A DNA stretch of 64,000 nucleotides from Clostridium liquoris (GTDB lineage Bacteria > Bacillota > Clostridia > Clostridiales > Clostridiaceae): assembly GCF_002995785.1 (NCBI RefSeq), contig NZ_PVXO01000028.1, positions 1 through 64,000 of the forward strand, given 5' to 3'. Of the stretch, positions 52,211-60,706 are shown piece after piece; positions within the stretch are counted from its first letter, which is position 1, and each line of letters opens with the position of its first letter. Both the position numbers and the translations under genes were made by a program. The notes beneath the pieces are model-generated. The model had not been told where the DNA came from, did no database searches, and saw only the letters and a program-made list of their open reading frames with translations.

Positions 52211-53236
52211 ATGAGTGTTCAATCAGAATTTAAAAAATTTAATGACAAGATAAGACTTGATTATGGAACCAATTCAGAACTTGCAGAGAAAAGAGATATT
52301 TTATTAGGAATTTTAGAAAAGGATGAAGATTTACCATCATTCAAGAAGTTGGATCAGGGAAGTTATGCTATGCATACTGGAATAGAACCAGGAGATGACA
52401 GAGAATATGATATTGATGTGGGATTAAGATTTAATGTTAGTAAATCAGAGTATGATCCTATGGATTTAAAGAAAGATATAGAAGAGCTTTTAAAAAATCA
52501 TACAGAATATGGTGCAGAAATAAAAAAACCTTGCGTAACAGTAACTTATAAAAAAGATGGAGAACCTTCTTTTCATGTAGATTTAGTAGTGTATGTTTAT
52601 GAGGATAAAGAAAATACGGATAGTCAGATTTATATTGCAAAAGGAATTAATAGTAATAAAGATTCTCAGAAATGGGAGATGGCAGATCCCAAGGGATTAG
52701 TAGATTATATTAATGATGGAGTAGAGAAGGGGGAACAAAGAGATCAATTCAGGAGGATATTAAGGTATCTTAAAAGATGGAAACATAGGAGATTTGACGC
52801 AAAAGGACATTCAGAACCACCAAGCATTGGACTTACCTTAATGGCTCTAGATAATTTTATATATTATGAAGAAGATGATTTTAGTGCTTTAGTTCATATA
52901 GTAGATTCTATTGTTAATAAATTTGTATTTGAAGGAATTGATAAAGATGGAGACTTTTTATATAGAATAAAATTACCATTACCAATGGAACTTGCATTTG
53001 AACTAAATTCTGATATTTTTGAAAAGATGAGTGATAGACAAATGACTGATTTTAAAGAAAAGGCAGAAAAGCTACAATCTGATTTAAATGATGTAGAGAG
53101 TGAAACTGATGAACATGAAAAGTATAAAAAACTCCAAAAAATATTTGGAGAAGATTTTGAGGTTCCAGAGGAAGAAAAGACAGCGAAGAAACAATATAAT
53201 TATATACCAAGTTCCAGTTCTTCTGGAATGGAGTAA
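52211..53236 (+). CDS. CBASS CD-NTase (cyclic oligonucleotide synthase)
   Basis: 341 residues. The nucleotidyltransferase site is complete: KLDQGSYAMHTG holds the Gly-Ser (50-51), DREYDIDVGLRF the first two Asp (67, 69) and SFHVDLVVYVY the third (124). FRRILRYLKRWKHRRFDAKG and PPSIGLTLMALDNF are the following helical core. The C-terminus ends in a Ser run and SGME, so a Gly lies two residues from the end; type II CBASS partners join the CD-NTase C-terminus to targets. It would make a cyclic nucleotide on phage infection to activate the membrane effector at 55471. AAAGGAGG precedes the ATG; it is the first of four tightly packed genes. Confidence 0.9.
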   Translation: MSVQSEFKKFNDKIRLDYGTNSELAEKRDILLGILEKDEDLPSFKKLDQGSYAMHTGIEPGDDREYDIDVGLRFNVSKSEYDPMDLKKDIEELLKNHTEYGAEIKKPCVTVTYKKDGEPSFHVDLVVYVYEDKENTDSQIYIAKGINSNKDSQKWEMADPKGLVDYINDGVEKGEQRDQFRRILRYLKRWKHRRFDAKGHSEPPSIGLTLMALDNFIYYEEDDFSALVHIVDSIVNKFVFEGIDKDGDFLYRIKLPLPMELAFELNSDIFEKMSDRQMTDFKEKAEKLQSDLNDVESETDEHEKYKKLQKIFGEDFEVPEEEKTAKKQYNYIPSSSSSGME

Positions 53237-53241
53237 CTTGT

Positions 53242-54984
53242 ATGGACTTGAATTTAATAAAAAATGATTTATTAGATAGACCTTACTTATCAGGAATTAA
53301 GATAAAAAATAATGAGAGTTATAAAAATCAAAGCTATGATGTGAAGATTAAATGTGAGCTAAAGGCAGGCAATTCATGGTTTCCAATAATAATAGGAGTT
53401 CCTAATGATTGGGGACAGAATCTTGTTGATATTTATATTGCATTGGAAGAAATACCATATATTCCCCATATCGATAGTAAAGGTAAACTTTGCTTATATG
53501 ATTTAGAAGGTTCTATTATAGAGAAAGATTTGTTGGGAATTTTGAATCAATGTATTTTACGGGCACAATTGATAATCGAAGAGGGAATAAATAAGAAAAA
53601 TTGGAATGACTTTTTAGAAGAATTTGATTCTTATATATTATGCTTACCAGAATGGAAAAGAGCTAAAGTAGTTATACCAAATTCAGAATATAGTAAAAAA
53701 ATATCTTATTGTCCAACAAAAGAAATAAAGAAACAAAGAAGAAAGAATGAGTCCCATTTACAATATCTAAAAAGAACTGAAGTAAATGACTATTTTGCAA
53801 GTATAGATACAAATGATTTTAAGGAATGGGGGTATAACAGCCCAATTAAAAATGGATTGTATTTATATTGTAAAGCTATGGATATTATTTATCCCCCTAA
53901 AATTGATAAGCCAATATCTGTAGAATATTTGAATGTAATTTTTGAAAATGTAAAAATTACACCAGATATAGAAAAAATCATAAGAAAACCTAAAGAAGAA
54001 TTGTTTATTATATTTGAAATCAAACAACCCAATGGTATTTCTAATACTTTTGGTATTATTATAAAAGCTCCATGTTTTAATATGGATTCTACTCTTGAAT
54101 TAAAAGAAATGAAAGAGATAATTCCGTTGTATGTAGAAAGGCTAGATGAACGCAGCCTTTTAAACAGAACCTCTTTTGACGAAAATATTTTATCTAATAA
54201 AGAGTATCTTTTAATAGGGTGTGGATCAATAGGCGGATATGTGTTTAATAACTTGATAAAGTCAGGATGTAAAAATATTACCTTGATAGATCATGATATG
54301 CTTCAGTCAGAAAATATTTACAGGCATTTACTTGGAAGAGATTATATTGGGGATTATAAAGTAGAAGCACTTAGAAAATTTGGGGAGAGAAGCTTACCTG
54401 CTTTAAAAATAAAAACCGTTGCTGAAAAAATACAGGATGCAATTGATGATTGTGGTATAGATTTTAATGATTATGATTATGTAATTGCGGCAACAGGAAA
54501 TGCAATTTTAAATATGTGGATAAATGACTATATAAATACTAATAAAATTAATACTCCTGTGTTTTATATTTGGAATGAAACACTAGATATAGGTTCTCAT
54601 GTAGCAATAATTCAATTTGATAAGATAGGTTGCTATGAATGTATTTTTAAACGAGATGAGAAACTAGGACTATATGATTCTATTTCATACTGTAAACCAG
54701 GACAAAATGTTACTAAAAATGTATCTGGGTGTAGTGGCACCTTTATACCTTATGGTTCTCTTATATCTATTCAAAGTAGCATATTATTTATTGATTTACT
54801 TAAAAAATTTGCTGAAGGAAGAATAGAGGAAAATATAGTAGTCTCAGAAAAAGGTGATGATTATTACTTTAAAAAATCGGGTTTTATTTTATCAGATAAC
54901 TATAATAATCAAAAAGATAAAATTTCTACAATAAAAGGCAATGATTTTAAAAATATTGCTTGTAATGTGTGTGGTGGCAAATAA
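53242..54984 (+). CDS. cap2: CBASS Cap2: E2-E1 ubiquitin-transfer-like fusion
   Basis: 580 residues. The N-terminal 170 are E2-like with IPHIDSKGKLCLYDLEG, where Cys 84 is the likely E2 site. A linker leads to a ThiF/E1 domain (about 320-580): LLIGCGSIGGYVFNNLIKSG for ATP binding, TLIDHDMLQSENIYRHLLGR, and SGCSGTFIPYG with the likely E1 Cys near 497. The end CNVCGGK gives an extra CxxC. Cap2 attaches the CD-NTase to cellular targets and primes it. The start is six bases after the CD-NTase stop, and the stop overlaps the next ATG. Confidence 0.9.
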   Translation: MDLNLIKNDLLDRPYLSGIKIKNNESYKNQSYDVKIKCELKAGNSWFPIIIGVPNDWGQNLVDIYIALEEIPYIPHIDSKGKLCLYDLEGSIIEKDLLGILNQCILRAQLIIEEGINKKNWNDFLEEFDSYILCLPEWKRAKVVIPNSEYSKKISYCPTKEIKKQRRKNESHLQYLKRTEVNDYFASIDTNDFKEWGYNSPIKNGLYLYCKAMDIIYPPKIDKPISVEYLNVIFENVKITPDIEKIIRKPKEELFIIFEIKQPNGISNTFGIIIKAPCFNMDSTLELKEMKEIIPLYVERLDERSLLNRTSFDENILSNKEYLLIGCGSIGGYVFNNLIKSGCKNITLIDHDMLQSENIYRHLLGRDYIGDYKVEALRKFGERSLPALKIKTVAEKIQDAIDDCGIDFNDYDYVIAATGNAILNMWINDYINTNKINTPVFYIWNETLDIGSHVAIIQFDKIGCYECIFKRDEKLGLYDSISYCKPGQNVTKNVSGCSGTFIPYGSLISIQSSILFIDLLKKFAEGRIEENIVVSEKGDDYYFKKSGFILSDNYNNQKDKISTIKGNDFKNIACNVCGGK

Positions 54985-55502
54985 TGAGGATTAATTCAAA
55001 CAATATAGAAATAAAGATTTGTTATTCTGTTTTTCAAGTAATGAGGAAATATATCCAGCTAGGGGCTAGATCCTTGGAAGCAGGTGGTATTTTAATAGGC
55101 AAAGAAAACATATCAGATGATAATATTACCATTAAATATATTACTGAGCCTTATGCAAGCGATAAACGTAGATATAATAGATTTATTAGAAAAGATAAAA
55201 AACACATTGAAATATTTAATGAGATTTTTAATTCAAGCAATGAAATATATTGTTATATTGGGGAATGGCATACCCATGATGAAGATTTGCCTAACTATTC
55301 CAGATTAGACTTGAAAAATTGGAAGAAAATAATGAAAGAATCGCCAGGAAATATAGAGCATTTTCATATTATAGTTGGCAGTAAAGCTATAAGAATTTGG
55401 AAGTTTGGAAAATTACTAAAGGATCCTGATTTGATTAAAACAATATATTGGGAGGATGTGATGGACTTTGATGAAAAAGTTTGTTGGCAAAATAATAGAT
55501 AA
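54984..55502 (+). CDS. cap3: CBASS Cap3: JAMM/MPN isopeptidase
   Basis: 172 residues from ATG 54984, overlapping the cap2 stop (TAATG); the frame opens at a GTG at 54969. SLEAGGILIGKEN holds the JAMM Glu (about 32), and EWHTHDEDLPNYSRLDLKNW gives the exact H-x-H-x7-S-x2-D metal motif. Cap3 cuts the CD-NTase from its conjugates and keeps the system in check. The gene order CD-NTase, Cap2, Cap3 defines type II CBASS. It overlaps the effector gene by about 30 bases. Confidence 0.92.
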   Translation: MRINSNNIEIKICYSVFQVMRKYIQLGARSLEAGGILIGKENISDDNITIKYITEPYASDKRRYNRFIRKDKKHIEIFNEIFNSSNEIYCYIGEWHTHDEDLPNYSRLDLKNWKKIMKESPGNIEHFHIIVGSKAIRIWKFGKLLKDPDLIKTIYWEDVMDFDEKVCWQNNR

Positions 55503-56310
55503 TGGAAGGGCAATTATTCAAATTTTATTGCTTGTATTTTGTTTTTTATTTCCTAAACACGTAAACTTATCTGAGATAATAAGAACGTTATTTGGGGGTC
55601 AAAGTCCTGATTTTTCTACTGCTAAATACTATTATCTTATGCAATCTGGAAATTGTACAATGGGAATATTATTAGCAACAATTGTATTGTTTAAATTTAT
55701 TCGTAAAAGTAATGAGGAAAAAATTTTGCTTAAGGGAAATATTTATCACGATTATTCATATATTTGGTTTTGGATTTGTTCTAAAATTCTTGGATATAAT
55801 AGTTGTAACTTAATATTAGTTCCAATTGCAATGCAATACAAACTTGTAATACGAGGAACATTTGAAAAATATCCAATTCCTGAGGAAAGTTTCCCAGAAA
55901 GGGATATGAATGTCATAGTTAAATATGAGAATAAAGATGCAGAAAATGCTAATGAGATTAATTTAATTTTAGAAGATACTTACCCTATAACCAAAAGTCA
56001 AATTCCTGAACTTAAGAAACCCTTACGAACCATAATAATAAAGCATGATAGAAAAGATGATGTTTCTAGAATTTATAATAATAAATTTGTGAAAGAAATA
56101 TGTAAAGAAGTAAGAGCTTTACCTGAAAAAACTATTGTTAATATTTACTCTACAACTAACCCAAGACACAACTATGAAATAGCCAAACAGGCTTTTTCTC
56201 TTGCTAATAGGGGCAATATAAAAGAGTTATATATCTATCAGCAAGAAAGAGGGAATACACGTAAGTTTACTAAAAGGAAGAAAATATATAGATTTTTTGA
56301 AGAAGAATAA
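55471..56310 (+). CDS. CBASS effector: two-TM protein with Rossmann-like C-terminal domain
   Basis: 279 residues from ATG 55471. Hydrophobic helices at about 13-30 (AIIQILLLVFCFLFPKHV) and 62-80 (TMGILLATIVLFKFIRK) and a less hydrophobic one near 95-125 form the membrane part. The soluble half alternates strands and helices: NEINLILEDTYPITKSQI, LRTIIIKHDRKD, KFVKEICKEVRALPEKTIVN, EIAKQAFSLANRGNIKELYI, a Rossmann-like pattern suited to binding a cyclic nucleotide. It probably opens or damages the membrane when the signal binds. Membrane effectors are common in CBASS; I cannot assign this one to a named Cap family with certainty. Confidence 0.7.
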   Translation: MKKFVGKIIDNGRAIIQILLLVFCFLFPKHVNLSEIIRTLFGGQSPDFSTAKYYYLMQSGNCTMGILLATIVLFKFIRKSNEEKILLKGNIYHDYSYIWFWICSKILGYNSCNLILVPIAMQYKLVIRGTFEKYPIPEESFPERDMNVIVKYENKDAENANEINLILEDTYPITKSQIPELKKPLRTIIIKHDRKDDVSRIYNNKFVKEICKEVRALPEKTIVNIYSTTNPRHNYEIAKQAFSLANRGNIKELYIYQQERGNTRKFTKRKKIYRFFEEE

Positions 56311-56319
56311 ACCAGGCTT

Positions 56320-56344
56320 GAGGTCGGGTTCATCGCTCGACCTC
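56320..56344. terminator. Bidirectional terminator between CBASS and relaxase genes
   Basis: GAGGTCG (56320-56326) and CGACCTC (56338-56344) form a 7-bp stem followed by TTT, between the CBASS operon ending at 56310 and the relaxase whose stop codon lies in the loop. Confidence 0.6.
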
Positions 56345-57673
56345 TTTCCCTAAATAGGTATCATAGTTTTTCTTATACTGATATAGTTTCTTTTGTTCCT
56401 GGCGGGACTGATTGATTTTCTCAATGAGAGACTCTTTTTTTGTATTTAATTTTTCAAGCTCTTCAAATATCTGTTTTGTGGTAGGAAAAGTATTGGAGTT
56501 CTGAAAACTTTCGGTAACTGCTTTTTTATAAAGTAAAAGTTGAGCATTATACTCGTTAGTAAAAGCCTTATCCTTGGGATGATTTTTAGCATATCTATAA
56601 ATTTCTTTATACTGCTCAATGATATATCTGTTTTCCATAGTCTGCTTTTTTTCTTCAATTAGTTTTTCTATCTCCTTGTTTTCTGAAAGAAGATTTTGAA
56701 TTTCAGAAGCTTTATCCTGGAGTGCTTTTTCTAACTGTTCTTGTGTTTTAAAGCCTTCACTTCTAACCTGGTTGATTGTATCTGCCATAGTATAAAGATT
56801 ATGCTTTACTGCCCAATGCTTGTATCCAGGAGAGCTTTTAATCTTATCATTAGCATTTATATTAATAACATTATCTAAAGGTTTAAAAGGAGCTTTAGGG
56901 CGTTTGCTTTTCATGTCAACTTCTTCTAGGATACGTTTTTTTAATCTTTCTTCAGTATAATTTTTCCCTATTCTCATAGTCCTTGTAAAACGTTGTTGAC
57001 CATCTGTTTTTCTGAAAGAAATATGTTTTCCATGCTTGATTTCATATCCATATTGATCCATAAGATGGAGGAAATCTTCCCAATCCTTAGCTTTCTTAAT
57101 AGCTCTATCTATATCAAATTGGAGTCTGCCTTTCCATGAAGTTCCCTTCTTATCTTCTTGATATTCCTTATAGGATTTACCCCTAGTCTTATATTTTTTC
57201 TTATATTTTTCATAATATTCATCTATAACCATTAGATTATTTTCTTTGCAGAGTTTATCGCTTTGATACCTAATCCTATGGTAACTTCGTTTATTAGACT
57301 GATAGCATTTTCCTGTTTTCCAATTAACATTATTAAAAATAATATGGTTGTGAATGTGGTTACGGTCTACATGAGTAGCTAGTACATATTCGTATTCACC
57401 ATTTAAAACTTCTTTAGCCAGAGCAAGACCTATCTCGTGTGCTTTTTCAGGACTTACCTCTCCAGGAACAAAGCTTTGTATTAAATGTCTAGCTAAAACT
57501 GTTCCTCTAGTATCATTGACTTCCCTTGTATTCATAAACTGTAAATGGGCAGTTGAAGGAGAGCAGCCATCAGAACTTATCAATATTTGCTCATCAGTTT
57601 TATCATTACTAGTAATATAATTAATAGCAAGATTGAGAGTAGATTTGATGGGGTGTATTTTTGTAATAGCCAT
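56330..57673 (-). CDS. MOBP-type relaxase of the ICE
   Basis: 447 residues. MAITKIHPIKSTLNLAINYI holds the likely nicking Tyr (about 19); the metal-binding His motif is HVDRNHIHNHIIFNNVNWKT (about 116), and RGTVLARHLIQSFVPGEVSP is motif II. The C-terminal half is helical coiled coil (ENKEIEKLIEEKKQTMENRY). The enzyme cuts one strand at oriT, stays attached to it and is delivered with it through VirD4. It starts two bases after the mobC stop. It is transcribed opposite to the transfer genes, unlike its cargo neighbours. Confidence 0.92.
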   Translation of the reverse strand: MAITKIHPIKSTLNLAINYITSNDKTDEQILISSDGCSPSTAHLQFMNTREVNDTRGTVLARHLIQSFVPGEVSPEKAHEIGLALAKEVLNGEYEYVLATHVDRNHIHNHIIFNNVNWKTGKCYQSNKRSYHRIRYQSDKLCKENNLMVIDEYYEKYKKKYKTRGKSYKEYQEDKKGTSWKGRLQFDIDRAIKKAKDWEDFLHLMDQYGYEIKHGKHISFRKTDGQQRFTRTMRIGKNYTEERLKKRILEEVDMKSKRPKAPFKPLDNVININANDKIKSSPGYKHWAVKHNLYTMADTINQVRSEGFKTQEQLEKALQDKASEIQNLLSENKEIEKLIEEKKQTMENRYIIEQYKEIYRYAKNHPKDKAFTNEYNAQLLLYKKAVTESFQNSNTFPTTKQIFEELEKLNTKKESLIEKINQSRQEQKKLYQYKKNYDTYLGKEVER

Positions 57674-57674
57674 A

Positions 57675-58028
57675 TCAATCAGACCTATTCATATATTTTC
57701 TTGTTAGGATATTTTGAATTTTTATTATTTCTTTTGATATATCATCATTTTCTTTTTTTAGATCCTCAATATCTTCTCTATAGATTATTCCTGTACTATT
57801 TACTCTCTTTGCAATCTGATTAAGGTTGTTAGAGTTTTTCCCTATAAGAGTTTGTAGCTTTCTAAAAATATTCATATCAATTACAAATATAGGGGCTTCA
57901 AGGACACTTTTCCTTATAAAATGTCCCATTGATTTTGACTTGCTCATTTCAAGTTTTTTCTTAAAAAGTTCCTTTTCTTCATCAGTAACCATTACATGAA
58001 TATCATTTTTTCTAAGTCTATTTGCCAT
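57675..58028 (-). CDS. mobC: MobC relaxosome accessory protein
   Basis: 117 residues. An N-terminal ribbon-helix-helix-like part (NDIHVMVTDEEKELFKKKLE) followed by GHFIRKSVLEAPIFVIDMNI and NSNNLNQIAKRVNSTGIIYR, the MobC signature. MobC opens DNA at oriT for the relaxase. GGAGGA precedes the ATG. The oriT-like repeats lie directly upstream, as expected. Confidence 0.9.
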   Translation of the reverse strand: MANRLRKNDIHVMVTDEEKELFKKKLEMSKSKSMGHFIRKSVLEAPIFVIDMNIFRKLQTLIGKNSNNLNQIAKRVNSTGIIYREDIEDLKKENDDISKEIIKIQNILTRKYMNRSD

Positions 58029-58104
58029 ATAAATCCTCCTTTTCTTTCTTCTTTATAACAGGGTATTAGGGGTGTCCCCTAAATCATTCCGATAGGAACA
58101 AGTA

Positions 58105-58180
58105 GAAAATTGGATAAAAAGAAGCGAACCTAAATGGGTCCGCTTCATCAATTTTCTCGTAAGTGTGTCTACACTTACTG
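58105..58180. other. Candidate oriT: nested inverted repeats upstream of mobC
   Basis: An outer repeat GAAAATTG (58105-58112)/CAATTTTC (58149-58156) encloses GAAGCG (58121-58126)/CGCTTC (58141-58146) with extra ACC/GGT pairs. Next to it AAGTGT-GTCT-ACACTT (58161-58176) is a perfect 6-bp hairpin followed by ACTGTGCTTGC. Repeats next to a nick site upstream of mobC/relaxase are the usual layout of oriT. The nick base is not determined. The rest of 58029-58402 holds no gene; a TACAAT -10 box for the next gene lies near 58340. Confidence 0.6.
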
Positions 58181-58402
58181 TGCTTGCTATTAAAGTTATT
58201 TTAAAAGCAGGCATTAAGCTAAGTATTTGATTTATATATTTATATTACCGCACTCTATAGCTAATGTCAGCGTGTATTAGTGAACTTTCATATTATATTT
58301 GTTGAAAATATAAATTAGTAATAAATCATTTATTTGATACAATAGTAGTTAATAGATGAAGATATTATTTTAAGTATGTATTGGAGAGGGGGAAGATAAT
58401 TT

Positions 58403-59268
58403 ATGATGGTGAGTCCAGAAACATATATGAGTTTTTTACAGGATAAAAACTATGAAGAACTTATAAAAGAAAGAGATAGCTTAATAGATGAAATAAAAGA
58501 ATATGAGGAAACATCGGATAACCTTATAGATATAAATATAAGTCCTTCAAGGGAAATCATTTATAAATATAATCATTTATATTTATCGAAAGTATGTGAA
58601 TTACTATCTGAAAGGTTTACTGATAAGGATTTTAGCAATATTTCAAATAACTTTATGAACAATGAATGGATACATATATTAAAGGAGTATTTAATAGAAA
58701 AGAATTTGTTTGGGATATGGACAAATGAAAATATAGAGCAACGAAAAAAGGGTAAAGAATTTACTTTATCAGATCATGTAAAGGGATTAATCTATTCTTC
58801 ATTAAGCAATCAAAGACCCTGGAAGGGGATTGTTGTTAATATGGATAAAATAGAAAATATATTTTATGACTTTGATGTTTATAAAATTAAAGCTGAAAAT
58901 CCTGAAAAATTTATAAATGAAATTCGTCAAATTAAATGTGGTAATCGAAATATAAGTCAGCAAATGAAAAGCTTGTCCTCAAATATTGCTACAATGGAAG
59001 AGATAGAAAAGGACTATGGAAGCCAGATGTTCATTTATGTAGGTTCTTTGCTGGAAATCGTATGGGAAGTGGAAATAATACACCTGCAACAATAGGTGAA
59101 GTTTATACAACTGTTTTAAAACTTTCTAAAGATACAGGAGTATCTATGTCTGAAATAGATTCGCTAGTGTGGAATTTTTGTTCATCTGGATATGGAGAAA
59201 TATGCACCTCAGATCCTAGGTGTGAAATATGTCCTATAAAAAAATATTGTAACAAATATTATGAGTAG
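58403..59268 (+). pseudogene. HhH-GPD DNA glycosylase with Fe-S loop, frameshifted
   Basis: The first part (58403-59095) gives 230 residues with DHVKGLIYSSLSNQRPWKGI, typical of the HhH-GPD glycosylase fold. The downstream part lies in another frame, open from 58945 to 59268: KGLWKPDVHLCRFFAGNRMG holds the catalytic-type Asp block, and CTSDPRCEICPIKKYC is the C-terminal four-Cys iron-sulfur loop of the EndoIII/MutY group. Neither part is complete alone; together they give about 285 residues. A single-base indel in 58945-59020, perhaps in GAAAAGG at 59006, would restore the gene. It may be a sequencing error, a true mutation or a programmed shift. The substrate base is unknown. Confidence 0.7.
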
Positions 59269-59282
59269 GAGGATATTGACTA

Positions 59283-60536
59283 TTGATTACAAAAAAAGAT
59301 TTAACTTACTTAATTGATAAAATAGTTAGTTCTGATTTATTTTGGGAAGCAAACTACTATTTTAGAAGTATGAAAAAGCAACCTCATGGCGGAGTAGCAC
59401 GTATATTCTATCCTAATACATATTTAAAACATTATCCTACGGACGCGTTTCGATTATTTATACATAAATCTAATGAAGTACCATACTTTTTGTCGAAACT
59501 AATTGAAGAAACTTATCAAGAATATTTATTATGTGAAGTAGATGTTGAAGAATTATGTTGGCTGTGTTTTGATGATGATAAATTTTGGTATGCTGGATTT
59601 CGCTTATTAAAGCCTAAAAAGGAATTCGAGGAATTAAATAAAAAAGCACCAATACTTTGGACAGTTATATCATCAAAATTAAGGTTTCAGGACTATTTTG
59701 AATTAGATTATAAGTTATTGGTATATGCATTAGTATGTTATTTAATAGGAAATAAAATGATTGAAATTGATGGTATTGAGGAAATTCGTAAACATGAAGT
59801 ATTAAGAACACCAAAGAATAAATATGGACTAAGTCTAGTAAATGAGGCTGAATTTTCACGTCAAGGATTTGTTATTGATGAGAGCTATTATCTTTATAAT
59901 ATATTCTTCGATACTGCAATTGGAGCTGCTACTGATGATGTTCCATATACTGTTAAGATAATAAATGAAGAGATACAAAACAGAGAACTATTTTTTAGAA
60001 GTGATGAAAAGTTAGCTGTACCAGCAGATAAGATGATAAGCACAGCTACAATGGATTTCCAAAAGTATCGTGGTATATCAGTTGATTTTGGAGATATAGA
60101 AAAGCTAGTTAATAAAAAAGAAATTATAGTCCACTATGATCCTAAATACCTTGCTAAGGTAGTTATGATAATTAAGCCAGATAGAGACCAAGAGAGTAGT
60201 CTTTTTTATCATATTGAGGTTGAAGAGTTATGGAACCCTGAAAAAATTAAAGATAGATTTGTAATTACGAATTATTTGCATGCACAATATTATCCTAGTA
60301 AAAAAGCTTTTAACCATATTGACTTTTCTGTGAATCAATATTCAAAAGAGATATTTGAAAAAAAGTTTAAAGATGCTGTAATGGATACAGAAGTACCGAT
60401 TGATAAATATGGAGAAGAACATTATAAAATATGGTGCGTTGAAAGCAATGCTATTGAGATAAGTACCTGGAGTAAACTAGTATGTGCTACACTTGATGAA
60501 CCATTCAGAGATTTGTTTATAGAAATGTTTTTGTAA
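59283..60536 (+). CDS. Uncharacterised 417-aa protein in the defence cargo
   Basis: 417 residues from TTG 59283, nine bases after AGGAGG. Aromatic-rich throughout: LFWEANYYFRSMKKQPHGGV, FWYAGFRLLKPKKEFEELNK, ISVDFGDIEKLVNKKEIIVH and YEEHYKIW-type stretches. No membrane segment, nuclease or ATPase motif is visible and I recognise no family. It starts 15 bases after the glycosylase frame ends and is 170 bases before the cyclase operon, so it is more likely linked to the glycosylase. A defence-related role is inference from position. Confidence 0.55.
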   Translation: MITKKDLTYLIDKIVSSDLFWEANYYFRSMKKQPHGGVARIFYPNTYLKHYPTDAFRLFIHKSNEVPYFLSKLIEETYQEYLLCEVDVEELCWLCFDDDKFWYAGFRLLKPKKEFEELNKKAPILWTVISSKLRFQDYFELDYKLLVYALVCYLIGNKMIEIDGIEEIRKHEVLRTPKNKYGLSLVNEAEFSRQGFVIDESYYLYNIFFDTAIGAATDDVPYTVKIINEEIQNRELFFRSDEKLAVPADKMISTATMDFQKYRGISVDFGDIEKLVNKKEIIVHYDPKYLAKVVMIIKPDRDQESSLFYHIEVEELWNPEKIKDRFVITNYLHAQYYPSKKAFNHIDFSVNQYSKEIFEKKFKDAVMDTEVPIDKYGEEHYKIWCVESNAIEISTWSKLVCATLDEPFRDLFIEMFL

Positions 60537-60706
60537 TAATTATTTAGCTTATTTTAAATTACCTATAGATAAAGAAAATGTTAAATATAGTAGAAGAAGC
60601 ATGAAATATAAATTTAGATGGGAGTATTGCATTTTGGTTAATAGCTTCTCCGTCCTATAAAAAGCAGATTAAGAGATATAGATTGAGGAGGAATTGATTA
60701 AATAAT

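Larger units (their letters stand above)
4612..58180. mobile_element. Tn1549-type integrative conjugative element backbone (ends not seen)
   Basis: The gene order PcfB, RepA, DnaC, VirD4, Maff2, TrbL, PrgI, VirB4, CHAP hydrolase, DUF4315, DUF4366, TopB, giant helicase, then relaxase/MobC with an oriT-like region is that of Tn1549-family conjugative elements of Clostridia. Coordinates mark the first and last recognisable backbone parts only. No ICE integrase and no ends were found, so the element must extend beyond one or both window edges. The stretch 33587-56310 between the RadC-like gene and the relaxase is cargo. Confidence 0.8.
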
